Assembly: GCA_025765615.1 (NCBI GenBank)
Contig: JAIVFJ010000022.1
Span: forward strand, 372,001-436,000
Direction: 5' to 3'
DNA length: 64,000 bases
From: Zopfochytrium polystomum
Lineage: Eukaryota; Chytridiomycota; Chytridiomycetes; Chytridiales; Chytridiaceae
Each line of letters starts with the position of its first letter. Positions within the stretch are counted from its first letter, which is position 1. Of this stretch, positions 32,756 to 44,436 are shown piece after piece. The notes beneath the pieces were generated by a model. It was not told the DNA's origin and made no database searches. It saw only the letters and a list, made by a program, of their open reading frames with translations. The translations under genes were made by a program, and so were the position numbers.

Positions 32756-35700
32756 ACTGGCAAGACGCCCGAGATTTCGTCCTTCTCCTCGTCGTCCGCA
32801 GCTGCCGCTGCCTTCCGGGCCGCCCTGGGTGGCGGGGGCGGCGGCGGAAGCTCCAGCAGCGGTGGTGGTGGTGGTGGTGGAGGTGGAGGTGGTGGCAGCG
32901 GTGGTGGTGGTGGTGTATGGCGCTTCGGAAAGAAGAAGAACAAGGACGACCCCAACGAACCCGTTCCGCCTTACACCCCTCCCTACGATGCTTCTGCGCA
33001 GCCATTCCTCGTCGCACCGCCCGCGCCGCCACCTGCCCCCGTAGCTTCGATTTCTTCCACTCTACATCATTCTCCCCATCCGAACGGCTTCGGCTTGCGC
33101 GCTCTAGCATCTCAAGCGTCCGTCTCCCGCCCTGACCCTCTCCGAAACCGCATCCAACCCTCTCCGGCTCAACAGCTTCAAATACCAGATCCCAGCGTCC
33201 CTCAGAGTCATCCACATCCAACCAGTTCAGTGCTTTGAATAACTTGAAATCGATTGGTATGAGATTAACCATTCATCGTCTCCCATCTTCATAGTGGAGG
33301 AGTACGAGGATGCATTGCTTCAGCTGGTACTCGAGCGATCGGCGCAGGAGGCAGAGGAAGCAGCGAGAGCTATCGCCGATGACGAGGCTCGAGAAGCGGC
33401 GGTTCTCGCCGAAAGCCTGAGATCTGATGAGGAAAGCCGCGTTGACAGCCTAGAAGGAACCGCAAACTCGGTCGGTGTTCCTTCTTGGCCGGTTGTGTCT
33501 TCTGGGTCACATCCAGCACAAACACCGTCGTCAACAGAAGCATCCCAGCTTCTGCGATCTGTTCGTGATAATGATCAGCTGCGACGTGATTTGATGTTCT
33601 CTGTTGAAGCCGGGTTGCCTCTCACTGCTGAGGCAGCAGCATTGGTTCGGGCGCTCCTTGCACCACCGAGTGAGTTGGGCAGCAGTCATGAATATGGCCC
33701 ATCCAGCACGAATGAGCATTCCACCCCGCTGCCAATCGAAACGGCAGCGGATCGTGCCCGCCGTGAGAGCGTCATTACTTCGGTTGCAAATAGCACGCCC
33801 CTCAGCCCAGACGACGCTTCTTGGTTCAGGGAGACACTTTTGAGGCCAAGACGACTGGTCTTGGACGAAGTTGATGACGACGACAGACGGCTTTCAGGTC
33901 GCCTTACATCCAACGAGCCAGTGTCTTCATCTGGAATGCCCTCCTCAAGCCTTTTATCCAGCTCATATCGGAGTGGAAATTCTACCAACGACCGAGCTCC
34001 AACCTCTTCGACAACCAATGCTACAAACGCTAGTCCATCCATACATCCGAGCGAGATATTCTTAGCACGCCCATCGTACGCCGCTTCTGCTGTAACCTTA
34101 CTGGAGGGGCGCACAGGTGTTGAATATAATGAAAGCGGCATCCCTCGCGATATCTTGGCTCAGGAGGAGGAGGAGAATGACGGCCGGACGGACCAAGCAG
34201 ACTCGTTATCACCACTGAACTTAATTCGGCCCCATTCTATAATATCCACGCTTCCAATAACAATCACCACATTGGCTCGATCTTTCTGTGCGTATTACGA
34301 GATTTTGGTCATCTACAAGCATCCGCGAACAACACTTTCTTTTGGTCTGGTAACATTGCCGTTTCCGGAAAATGCGATGCCGGGCTGGGCGGGGACGTCT
34401 GTTGCAATGCTTTCAGATGGCAGTCGCATCCACTGCGCAAATGGTTCCTGCACCCGATCCAATTTCGTCGGAAAAGGCGTTCGAGCCGGTGACACGGTTG
34501 GGTGTGGTTACATTCCTGCAGTTGGTGGTGTCTTTTTCACCCTGAACGGTGAATTCTTGGGCGAAGCGTTCTCGCTTTCGGACGAATCAGGCGAAGGCGC
34601 ACTAGATTCAGGAGCAAATGGACAAGAGATTGAATCGGCGCTTACGATACCTTTCCACGCCGGGATAGGATCAGACGGTCCGGCTGTATTGAATTGTAAT
34701 TTTGGTGGGGGAGAATTCGTCTATGAAGCGGCGAACTTGCTTCCATCAGATACCGGCTCGGCTATTCCTGCGACGTCTTCCACCTTGACCGCTCAGACAA
34801 GACAAGACCAGATAGAGCCGATTGAGAACGCTAGACAACCGGACTCCGGGGACGATATGATTCCACTGGACCATGAGTACGAAGAGTCATTGAACTCCGG
34901 CTCTTCTATTTACTCCACAGCCCGTTTGCAACGCGAACTTCACGCCCAAACTCGTCTCAGCAGTGTCTCCTCTCGCCTGAGTCGGCTCTCGGCGGAGGTA
35001 CCAAAATTCTCGATTGCAGCATCCGCACCAGAGCCTCTTCCCACACCTTCAGCAACTGGTTCGACATCAGCGCTCGCCGCCAGCGGTCCGAACCTTGGTC
35101 CCCTTGGATCGTTTTCGCCCCCATCCGACTCACTCGCCATGACCGGACACGCAATGATCAGCAACACCGGGCAACTTCCTCCATCTCTCGGCCAACCAGG
35201 CACAGGCCTTTGGATTGGCTCAAAGGCTTGGCTGAAGCGCAAGGTGGACCGTTCAATCTCGACGACCCAACCGAATGAGAATTTTGGCCGCGCGTTGAGT
35301 TCCTCCTCGGGGGGATCTTTCTCCGTTCTCAGCACTTCTCCCGCTCATCCGGTGTCGTTGGCTCCTGCCGCTGCTCCCCCTACTGCCCCTCAACCCGTTC
35401 TTCAAATGGACGTTCTCCTGACTGGATTCGTCCCACAACCCTCTGCAGCATTGTCAAAACCTACACCCGCAATGGATCTGCGTAGGCCTCCCCCAACAAA
35501 CCCCATTCGCCAAAACTCCCTTCCGATTGAAGCATTTCCTCACCATTCGATTACGCGGAGACAGCCAGCATTTCCCTCTGTCAGCCAAACAGCTGCATTT
35601 CTTCCAACGGCAAAAGCTGCCGCTGTGTCTTCGTCCGATGCCGATCCTCCGCGTACCTCTTCCCGAATGAACGCGCTAACGGGCAGCACAGCTGGGAAGA

Positions 35701-36119
35701 TACCACTATCGGCTCTTGCTCTCCACCGGACTGCTTCCGACGTGGCGGTAAATTCATCATCGTTCGCGTCCTCCTCGTATGCTGGGCGTCGCCGAAAGGA
35801 GCTTCCAAACCCTCCGCAGACCACAACCCCCCACCCAAGCTTTCTTCAAAAGCCCGTTCTGGCGCCCCTTAATTCTCTGGGGTCTTTTTCCGACCAAAGT
35901 CTTTCCGAACCGCACCTTCACCGTGCGGGCGTTGTTGGAAACAGCGGGTTCCCCTTGTTGGGAAGACTTAATCAAGAGCCGCCTCCCATTTTTGCCCCTT
36001 TGAAGCCTGGGACAGAGATGGAGGGTAGACACCTCCGGAGGGCATCCATTGCCTCATCGTCCGCGGTTGCAGAGTCAGTGGGTGACCTTTTTGGTTTCTA
36101 CCAGGATCCGCTTCCTTGA
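32756..36119 (+). CDS. SPRY-domain protein with Gly-rich N-terminus
   Basis: The main exon runs 33294/33299 to 36119 (941 codons). The preceding coding stretch ends SALNNLKSI and is joined by a GT...AG intron (about 33257-33297) to VEEYEDALLQL. Further upstream a poly-Gly tract and GKKKNKDDPNEPVPPY appear in another frame, so at least one more intron is needed; the start codon is not identified and 32756 is only the beginning of plausible coding sequence. After a UIM-like acidic helix (EEYEDALLQLVLERSAQEA) and disordered Ser-rich sequence comes a SPRY domain (34.27-34.73 kb): CAYYEILVI, ISFGL-like SFGLVTLPFP, PGWAGTSVAMLSDG, GDTVGCGYIPAVGGVFFTLNG. This resembles RanBPM/Ssh4-type SPRY modules, which bind partner peptides, often in ubiquitin-related complexes. 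The C-terminal half is disordered. The function is inferred only at domain level. Confidence 0.75.
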
Positions 36120-36167
36120 CAGAATATATACATAGCTTTTGTTTTAGACAATTTTTTTTCGCTTTCA

Positions 36168-37046
36168 ATGCATCCACGGGACGATTCGATCGATTCTCTA
36201 CTCGATGACCTCGCCACGGAGACCAGCAAGTGGGGCCCGCTTTCCTAGATTTCGACCCCTAAGCAATGCATTGATGCATTCCAATCAGTGCCTATAAGAA
36301 GTTGCCATCACTTCGTTCCGCCAAGCGCATTTCCAGCTCGAACGACTTGAAGCAAGATGTACAAGCGTAGAGCAGCCTATTCGATCTGTAAATTATCTAT
36401 GCAAAGTTAATAGAACTGAAACAGCACTCTGTTGACGAACTCCTGAAAGAGCTGGAGTTGGATCTGAACGCCGTCGCACCATCCAGCGACCGCCAGAACG
36501 TGAGCGTCGAAGTAACGCTGCGAGCTGCCCAAAATTCCGAAATGCTCTCAGCGGGTTCTCCAGCTGCGTCGCCAGCCAAACGAAAGTGAGGTCGTGGACG
36601 AGAAAGTAATGTAACTAGCTTCTTTATGCTTCCTTTGTAGATGCTCGCCTGTGTGTATCGGCGGAACCCAAGACGAAGTGGGCATCACGGCCGCCACACC
36701 AACAACGGCGGCGCGATTCTGGCGAACTTGCGACATGATTCGATGCTTGTCGTGCGATTTCCGGTGTTTAAAATTTCCAAACGCCATGTGGACAACGCGA
36801 GTAGACTACATGTTTTTCAGGAACTATGTTCCGGACGAGAGAAAATTGGCCTCTGGATTGGAACGGAAGGACGGTTAGTGGTCGTGGTCACTTGCAGTTG
36901 AAGGTTATGTATTCGTTTTTGCCCTTGCAGGATACCAGGCTTATTGCTGCCAATGCTCTTGGGTATCGGTGAACGCGCTGGCTAGGGTAAACGCCCTGCC
37001 CAACTGCGACAAGTTCAAGTGGGTTTGCGGGGGTCATTTCCCTTGA
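36168..37046 (+). CDS. CFAP418/C8orf37-like cilia and flagella protein
   Basis: Five exons splice in frame to 213 aa: 36168-36229, 36289-36358, 36425-36585, 36641-36873, 36931-37046. The N-terminus (DDSIDSLLDDLATE) and a HSVDELLKELELDL helix resemble the family's acidic N-terminal part. The C-terminal half has the conserved cysteine-rich block: CLSCDFRCLKF, YMFFRNYVPDERKL, YQAYCCQCSW and KFKWVCGGH. Human C8orf37 is of similar size (207 aa) and acts at photoreceptor cilia; the family follows the presence of cilia or flagella. Only 48 bp separate it from the SPRY stop codon. Exons 1 and 2 were set by frame and splice consensus. Confidence 0.85.
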
Positions 37047-37186
37047 GCTTTGAATTGGCAACGGGGCAATATATGACTGCTTGATGTGGAATCCTTAAAC
37101 CTTGGTTCGGAGGGAGGGGAAACTGAGGCTCACCGACTCTCGACAACCCAGCCCGGCCGACCGCATCCAACCCCCTCGCCGATCCC

Positions 37187-40100
37187 ATGGATCTGTCCGT
37201 TGCCTCCGTGGCATCCTCGACGGGCTCGGCCAACATCGGCGTTGGAGCGGGCGGCACTCGAACCGCCGCCAGCAAAGAGGAGCAGATCGTCCAAAACTTT
37301 TATTCCAAAGTGGCACAGGTGATCGTCCAGTCCCGCATAGGCGCTCCGATTTCCGCGTCGACCGCATCCGCTGTCCCAACAGTTTCCACCGCTTCGATTC
37401 CTTCATCTGGCGGGCTGGCTTCTCATGCTTCGCCTTACAATACCGGCTTGGGAGGCGACGGAGCACCCCCCTACGGCGGCAGGATTGAAACCGGCTTCGA
37501 GCAATCACGACGGCGATCGATGCTTTCCGATCCGGCGTTGATGGTTGGATCTCCAGCACGAACCGCTTCACCATCATTCAACGTAAATAGTCCGACCCTG
37601 GCAACAGGTTTGCCTCTGCCCGGACAGAAGGCGAGTGGAACGAAATCCAACAAATGGGTACGACGGAAGGTCATGCAAACTTTCAATACTCAGCCTTTTT
37701 CAGTTCAACCTTGAGCTTCCCGAGATCGAGCCATTGAAGAGCGAAATGAAGCATTGGCGTGCGATGGTCGTGTCGCCAACTCCTTCCGCTCCGCTGATTA
37801 TTGACATATTTCTCGACATTACCGACGTCTCGCCCACCCAAGTTTTGATTTTGAAAGACGAAGTAACCCTCCGAAGGCAACGCATCGGCCCGGAGCACTT
37901 GCAGTCGCTGGACACAGCAAACGGGACGCTTGTGAAGAAAAGGAGAGTTCTGCTGGAGACCTGGCAATTAACGCTGTCGTAAGTGCAAAGCAACAGCTGC
38001 TGTGGTGCGCTGATCATCTTTGTTTAGGCCATCGGGCGGCTCGTCCGCTCCCGAAGCAGCCGTTCTTTACAAAAAGTCCATCATGTTTTTCCGCTCCCTC
38101 TTCAGTTATTGCCGACTTCTTCCAGCTTTCCGACTTCACAAAAAGCTGAAACGACAGAAAGGGGCAGCACTGAAAATTGGATACCGGCTGTCCACCCAAA
38201 GGTTTATGCCAGTAGATGAAGCGGGCTTAGGTCTGTTGAACCTGCACTACTTTTTCCGCTGACACTCCAGCCAGATCAGCTTCATAGCAGTGGGGATATG
38301 AGACGTGGAATTTCTGAGTACAGTTTCGGTAGTGTAGACTCGGGCCTGGGGTCAGTGGTTAACTGTGAACGTTGCCTTCTCCCACTGACCAATTACAGAA
38401 CGTTCAATCTTCACGTAACTTATCGCTTGGAATGCGAATTCACTGTAGATGATACAGAGGCAATCCTCAGCTCTCGATTTGTCGACATGGACGATAATTA
38501 TTTTGCCCCAAGGTCGTTTGAGTCCACTCGCCTCCTATCCCAGCGGAATAGCTTAAGATCTGCGCGAACATCGATCTCGTCCGCTGTAAGAGACTCGGCT
38601 TTCCTCAAAACAGCTGTTGGTAACAGTCTGCGAGAGGGAAGTGGAGGGATGCCCTCGCCGCAGTCTCCCGCAGGAGCGCCTGAACTTCTCACTGGCCGCT
38701 CAATTGGTGGACAAGCGACGTCTCCGCGATCAAGAGCACCGAAAATTCCGTTGGCGTCTTCCCCTCGGCGCGACTATCTGGCGCAGTCACCCAGAGCTGG
38801 TCAATTAGATGAAAACACAACATCCGTTTTGTCCAAGCGCTACTCCTCAACAGGGCTAAGCAGCGCCGGGTACGGACCTGCGTTTGTATCAGAATCTGGA
38901 TCTCACAGTACACGACTTAGCTCTAGCCCCGTTGGTCCAGCTGTTGCGGCTGTTCGGACCCTGGAAGAAACGCCACCGTTCTCAGCAGTTAGAATGGAAG
39001 ATTCGCGGACAGGGCAGCCATCTGATATGAGCAAAGTCGATCCACTATTACTGGAATCTGCTTTTGCCGACGTCCTGGAGAGCAAAGGCCCGTTTTCTCG
39101 GAAGGATACTTCGGAGGCGTTGTTCAACTTTGGCCTTGAAAGTCCACCGTTCGACATTTCTATGAAAGGAGGAAGCTCGATGGAGGAGGTAAGCAAGGTC
39201 AGCGAGCTCTATTTTGAGCAATTTTCATTGACAGTGCCCAAGTATTCTCGTAGCGTTTCTTCAGTCAATTCGACCGGGTCGAATCAATCGGCTCTGCAGA
39301 AGCCAAACCCAAGGCGCGCCTCGTACACCTTCCCAATTAGTTCTCCGGCCTCCGGGACAAGCCTGCCAAATCAACCGTCTCCTCTCAATTCACTTTCTGG
39401 CGCCATTGTATCCACCTCATTCCATCCGTCCGTCACGCCACCAGCTGGACCCCTTCTCTTTACCCCATCTTCGTCGCACATTTTTATGTTAAACAACCCT
39501 TTCTTATTTTCATCGCATAAGTTGAGCCCACCGCCGTTGGTGACGATGTCGAGTATCGACCACCGCTCGCCTATTGGGTCCACCCCATCAGTGTCGCCTT
39601 CCTTGGCTGGACAGGCGGTGACATCGGAACTTGGGGACTTCATGAAGATGGTGGACTCCAAGCGTCGAACACTCCACTTACGAACGACTGCAACAAATCT
39701 TCCGCCCGCAGTTGCCACTGGGAACTTGTCCGAGGTTCCAGAGAAGTTACCGCGGCAGCCTCGATCCAAAGTACGAAACACTGCTCCCGTTCACAGTCTA
39801 ACGGTTTTTTGGCAGACCTCGGTGTTGTCGAAGTTTCAGCAAATCAAGGAGCTGAACGCGTCGTTCTCTGACTCTCTGAATATTGCGGCAGCCAAATCCA
39901 AGAGTAGTCAAGGGTCAAAGCTCGATTTTCCCCCAATCGTTACTTTGGCGACAGAGCCCGCGTCTGCACTTTCACATACTGCCTTGGATGAAAACGGGAA
40001 TGGGAAAGGGAGAAATAGTGGAGGCGACGATACATTGGAGCGGGACGAGGTTTTGCAACGACCTCCTCTCTTAGGCAGCTCACCACAGGTCAATCGAGAC

Positions 40101-41213
40101 TCCAGTAGACTTCGATCAGGCCGTTTACAATCTCCGAACACTTACTCTGCTGAGCCTATTCGTATTAGCAGCGGGTTTTTCCCTGCGGCAGGGAATTCAA
40201 GTCCTGAAGAAAAGACGGAGAGCGGAGACTCACCTCCAAGCTCCAGCGGCGCGATCGGAACGCAAGCCTCCGTTGCGTCGTCATTGTCTTCCTCGATTCG
40301 GTCGCACGGTGCCAAAATTGGAGCCGCTCCGTCCCTTGAGGGTGTTCTCAATACCAGCAGTGCCGCCTCCGCATCTAATTCATCTGTTACGGCTGGGCCT
40401 CCAAACCTCCCTGGTCCGTTCTACAGCATAAGTACTTCTCCTCTTCGTCGGATACCACCACCTACTTTAGGAGCCGGCTATGTTGGGCGGCATACTTTCA
40501 CATTTGGACCACGGCGACGAACAAATAGCTCGTCCAGTGATGGAACGGCGTTAGTGGGTGTCGTGGATGGCGAAGCTGTGGGTATTCTGTCATCGACAGA
40601 GCCGGCTCCCGCAGACTCGCCTGAAGCTCGCCAACAAGCTGCATTCCACTCGTCTTTAGCTTCAAGGAGGCGAAGAGCGTCGTCGGGATCGGCGGTGACC
40701 CAGTTTGCAGTGCAGAATCCGGCTGGAACTATGGGTCTTCCACCTCTAGCGTCAGGAGGACCTGCCGCATCACGAGGCCACGGCACTATTGCAGTCCCCA
40801 GCGAATCCATCGGGTTCAGTGGCGGGCAGCCGACGGGAACATTGCGGTCGGCCTCTTCCGGTCAGTCTCTGCGAGCCTTGATGAGCGCAGGGGTCGCACC
40901 GTTTGGAAATCCTGCTATTTCGGGGGAGGTGTTCCCCGACGATGGCGAAACGGATGACGTCGACGAGGGCTCTGATATCGATGACGAGGACCACGCACGC
41001 TACAGCCACACCCCGGGAGCATACGACGGTTACGCTGAGAGTGGAGCTCTCTTTTGGAGCCACGGTGAGGCCGGTCGAGTTGGTGAAGGCGCAGACGCTG
41101 GAGAGCGCCGAGCCAGTGGAGTAAGTATTGGCGTGAGAGCACGTAGAGGCGAAAGACCGTCTGCGGCTGATTCGGACGACTTGTTTTTTGATATGTCTGT
41201 TGATATAAAGTGA
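37187..41213 (+). CDS. ATG13: Autophagy initiation protein ATG13
   Basis: Five exons give about 1,274 aa: 37187-37657, 37704-37978, 38028-38211, 38271-38350, 38399-41213. A short in-frame intron at about 39769-39815 may also be removed. The N-terminal half is the HORMA domain: KEEQIVQNFYSKVAQVIVQSR, FNLELPEIEPL, YKKSIMFFRSLF with YCRLLPAFRL, LKIGYRLS, FGSVDSG and then VTYRLECEFTVDDTEAILSS followed by RFVDMDDNYF. The long Ser/Pro-rich tail is disordered and ends DDLFFDMSVD, like the conserved ATG13 C-terminus. ATG13 bridges ATG1/ULK1 kinase to ATG17/FIP200 at the phagophore site and is dephosphorylated on TORC1 inhibition. The protein is longer than yeast Atg13 (738 aa), mainly in the tail. 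It lies 140 bp after CFAP418 on the same strand. Confidence 0.93.
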
Positions 41214-41323
41214 AAATCTGAACTGTTGCGCTGGAGTGGGGCCACAGTCATATTCGCCAGTTCCTGACCTAAACCACGTCAACAAATCTGTTTGTGCAGA
41301 CAAAAACTTTTGCTCTGTCAGAC

Positions 41324-42259
41324 ATGGTGAGCCTCCTCTCCCAAATACCGCCGCCGCCCATCCCATCCCATCCCATCCGATCCCATTCTCTCCTCTCCGC
41401 ATCGTACCCGTCATCGGCATCGACCCTACTCAACTGGCTGAACGGTGCTGTGCCGAAGGAGCTGAGATTGCAGATCTGGGCGAGCGACACGCTCTCACAG
41501 TTTACGAAAGAACCAGCGCAACACTTGCATCAGATCCTTCGGAAGTGTCCTCAGCCAGAACACTCAAACGCAGCGGCTTTAGCCCGACAGCTCCGATCCG
41601 AACTTCTACTATCTCTCAGTCGTTAGAGACGTCTATGCCTTGCAAAGGGATTGCCGTCAACAAGCATCACCCTCATCATATTGATAGTTGACTGACCGCC
41701 ACCGTCGCAGGTCTTCAAAAGGTTCGTTCAGGTCGGACGCGCTGTGCTCATTACCTACGGCCCGAACACCGGCAAGATCGCTGTGATCGTCGACGTCGTG
41801 GACCACGCAAGGGTTTGAAACATTTGCTTCCGGTGTTGGCAATTCCCTTTTGCTTACATTGCTAATGAAGGTCCTCATTGATGGCCCTACCACTGGAGTT
41901 AACCGCCACGTTCTGAACTTCAAGCGCTTGAAGCTGACGGACATCGTGGTCAAGATCCCCCGATCGGTTGGCACTGGTCCCCTCAAGAAAGCCCTCGAGA
42001 AGCAGGACTTGGTTGGCCTGTGGAACAAGACTGCTTGGGCAAAGAAGCTCGCAGTCCGGAAGGTTCGCGCCAACCTTTCTGACTACGATCGGTTCAAGCT
42101 CATGCTGGCCAAGAAGCAGGTATGGGTTCAATCTTCGTAACGCATAAGAATCCCTTGCTAACGCTCGCAAATACCCCGTAACAGCACCGCGTCATCGTTG
42201 GGAAGCAAGCGGCAAAGCTGCGGGCTGCTTTCAAGGCGAAGCGGTCGGCTTCATCGTAG
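41324..42259 (+). CDS. RPL14: 60S ribosomal protein eL14
   Basis: Four exons splice to 142 aa: 41324-41326 (the ATG alone), 41711-41812, 41871-42119, 42185-42259. The product starts MVFKRFVQVGRAVLI and contains GPNTGKIAVIVDVVD, LIDGPTTGVNRHVLNFKRL, LTDIVVKIPR and a basic tail. An intron directly after the start ATG is common in fungal ribosomal-protein genes. Length fits the family (yeast Rpl14 is 138 aa). It sits on the large subunit near the exit side of the particle. Intron 1 (384 nt) is much longer than others here and contains an ORF in frame with the ATG. Confidence 0.97.
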
Positions 42260-42407
42260 GGCGTTAGATCTGGACGGGGGAGTGTCGGATGAAGGAAGAT
42301 GGAGTTTGCCTGGCCGGCAATTGTTACCGTTGGGTTGTGCGGTTTGGTTTGCAACACGCCGAAGCAATAAGCAACCATCACAGTCTTGTCTAGATGCATG
42401 CGTTTAT

Positions 42408-44131
42408 TCAGCGAACTCGCAAAAACTGACAGCCCAAGCACATTTGAAAATCTACGCTAGTCCATTTCGTACAACTCGGGCACTGCCACATTCCATCAAG
42501 AAACAATAACCCGTCGTCGGTCTGCTTGACAAATGGAGAAAGTTCATCACACGCATCGCACGTCGCGGCAGTTCGCGCGCTGACCAGTGAGCAGGTTGAG
42601 CAATGCCACTCGGTCAACTTTTCTTCCATCGTTTTCGGCTGCGGACCAATGAACAGCGGACTTGTATCTGTATCAGCAAACCCACTTCGGGGCGCGAGGC
42701 AAGCTTCGCATTTGGCTGCTGTTCCCGAGTTAAGGGGCCATGTACATCTTGCACACTCCCACTGAATGGGCTTTTTGTTATCGCCGTCGGCGTCAACAGC
42801 AGGGTTCTCTGCTTCATCATCCTCAACAACAATAACTTCAGCAGCGGCAGACGGCCCGGTTCGATACCGCTTGACAGTTCTTTCGCTCACGGGTTCTTCG
42901 AGTCCGTCCAGCCGGATGGCCGAACACAGCTCGCAAGTAGTCGCAATACCCTTGTTGATAAGCGTGCAAGTCGAACAGATCCAGTCTGCACTGCTTTGAC
43001 CATGTTCGGGCTTCGAAATGTGAGATCTTGACGAGCCGACAGCTCCACGCCCTTCCTCGTCGCTGGAGCAGTCGCTCTCACTTTCAGATAGAGTCTTGCC
43101 ACTCTGTCCACCCTCGCCGTAATGCCCTCCGCACCATACGGAGTCCCGCTTCCGCCTTTCTGCGGCCAAAGCAGCCATCTCGCCAGGGGTAAGCCGTCTT
43201 CCGCCAGCGGAAGCCGAAGCCGCCAAACTTCCCCCGCCAACTTTCCGTCCACCAGGGGGTCCCATTATTTTCGATAGTTGGAGTCGTTTCTCGGCAGTCT
43301 CGAGCGCACGTTTGCGGGCAAGATGTGGCGGCAAGTCATGCGAGACTCCTTGACCAACACGACGCCCTGGTGCGTCAAATCCCTCGCAACGCCAACCCGA
43401 GGCGAGGATGTCCTCGTACTCTTTGGTGAGTGCGTCAAGGGCTCGGTAAAATTGATCATCATGAGGCCCGCGAACTGTAAAGAGTATTAAAGCTCAGTTA
43501 ACTTGAAAGCAAACCCTCAACTGTTGTGAGTTAATCTAGAAGAGTGGATTAAATTAGTCAACGTAAAGAACGAAGGGTTGGGCTTAACTCATGGAGCATG
43601 GTGCCCATCACAAAGTCCTCTTCAAAGAATTGCGATACATCGTCTGGCGATCGAAGGCGAAGTTTGATCTCTCTCCCTCTGTTCACATTCAATCCCAAAA
43701 GGTTCTTTTGATCAGGGTAGAATTCGCGAAGTATCGGGAGTTCCCAGAGATGCCTTTTCATCAGAGGTTTGACCTGCGTAAGAAATCAGACAATAATCAG
43801 TGCATCGGGCGGAACAGCGCCGTCTCCACCACCGTGCAGTGGGCCTCACTCCCACCAACGATGCGATCCGAGTCAGCATGGTCATTGCGCGCTCATCGTT
43901 GACCTTGCCGCAAGTCCTAATTTGCAGGACCACACCGTTACCAGGGCCAGAATTGCCGCGCGTTCGCTTTGGCTTTGTCGCCACTCCTCCGGGACCGCCC
44001 TCTCCCGCCTCGTCTCTTCTGTTTCTGCCGCCGCTGCCCGGTGCTGCCCGGGTGGGCCAGGTGCTGCCACGTTTGGTTGAGCCACGGCTTGCACCGATGG
44101 AATGGGAAGGTCCTGTGAAAGGATCTGACAT
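42408..44131 (-). CDS. WSS1/SPRTN-like WLM-domain metalloprotease with RanBP2-type zinc fingers
   Basis: Four exons splice in frame to 513 aa: 44131-43856, 43773-43589, 43535-43522 (14 nt), 43474-42408. The WLM domain starts about residue 75 (MLTRIASLVKPLMKRH), with LLGLNVNRGREIKLRLR and a zinc site HELTHNIRGPHDDQFY: the HExxH helix is created only by splicing across the 14-nt exon, which supports the model. A long linker follows, then three RanBP2-type zinc fingers (WICSTCTLINKG...C, WECARCTWPLNSG...C, WHCSTCSLVSART...C) and a fourth cysteine pair near the C-terminus (MWQCPSCTKW, CLGC). Wss1 proteins cleave DNA-protein crosslinks; RanBP2 fingers bind ubiquitin or RNA. Tail-to-tail with eL14, 148 bp apart. 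Confidence 0.9.
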
Positions 44132-44139
44132 GTTACCGT

Positions 44140-44222
44140 CAGTCTCTCTGTCTCTCTCCTCTCTCTGTCTCTGTCCGTCTCTCTCTCTGTCTCTCTCTCT
44201 GTATCTCCTTTCTCTCGCTCTG
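44140..44222. repeat. CT-rich microsatellite in a divergent promoter
   Basis: An interrupted (CT)n tract with GT breaks lies just upstream of the WSS1-like start (minus) and about 215 bp from the cyclin start (plus), inside the 305-bp divergent intergenic region. Confidence 0.7.
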
Positions 44223-44436
44223 AGGAGCTTTGTGCGAAGCCACGTGTCCCGAAACCGTCGGGACCAGACAGACGTTCGCGTCATGTCCTTGCTTGTCTGA
44301 TGCAAGAGACGAGCAGTGCATAGAAGGCGGTCTCTTGATTTTCCACAAGAAACGCACGGGCAGTGTCGCAATCAGCTGGCATCACCATCCAACAGACTCT
44401 GCACCCACGCCGCATCTGTTCTTCGCTCCCCCAGAA

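Noticed and set aside
38298..38400. Separate gene starting at 38298
   Set aside because: The ATG lies in the middle of the ATG13 HORMA domain (before the FGSVDSG motif) and continues the spliced frame.
44230..44436. N-terminal extension of the cyclin
   Set aside because: The open frame upstream of 44437 has no ATG and runs into the CT-rich divergent promoter.
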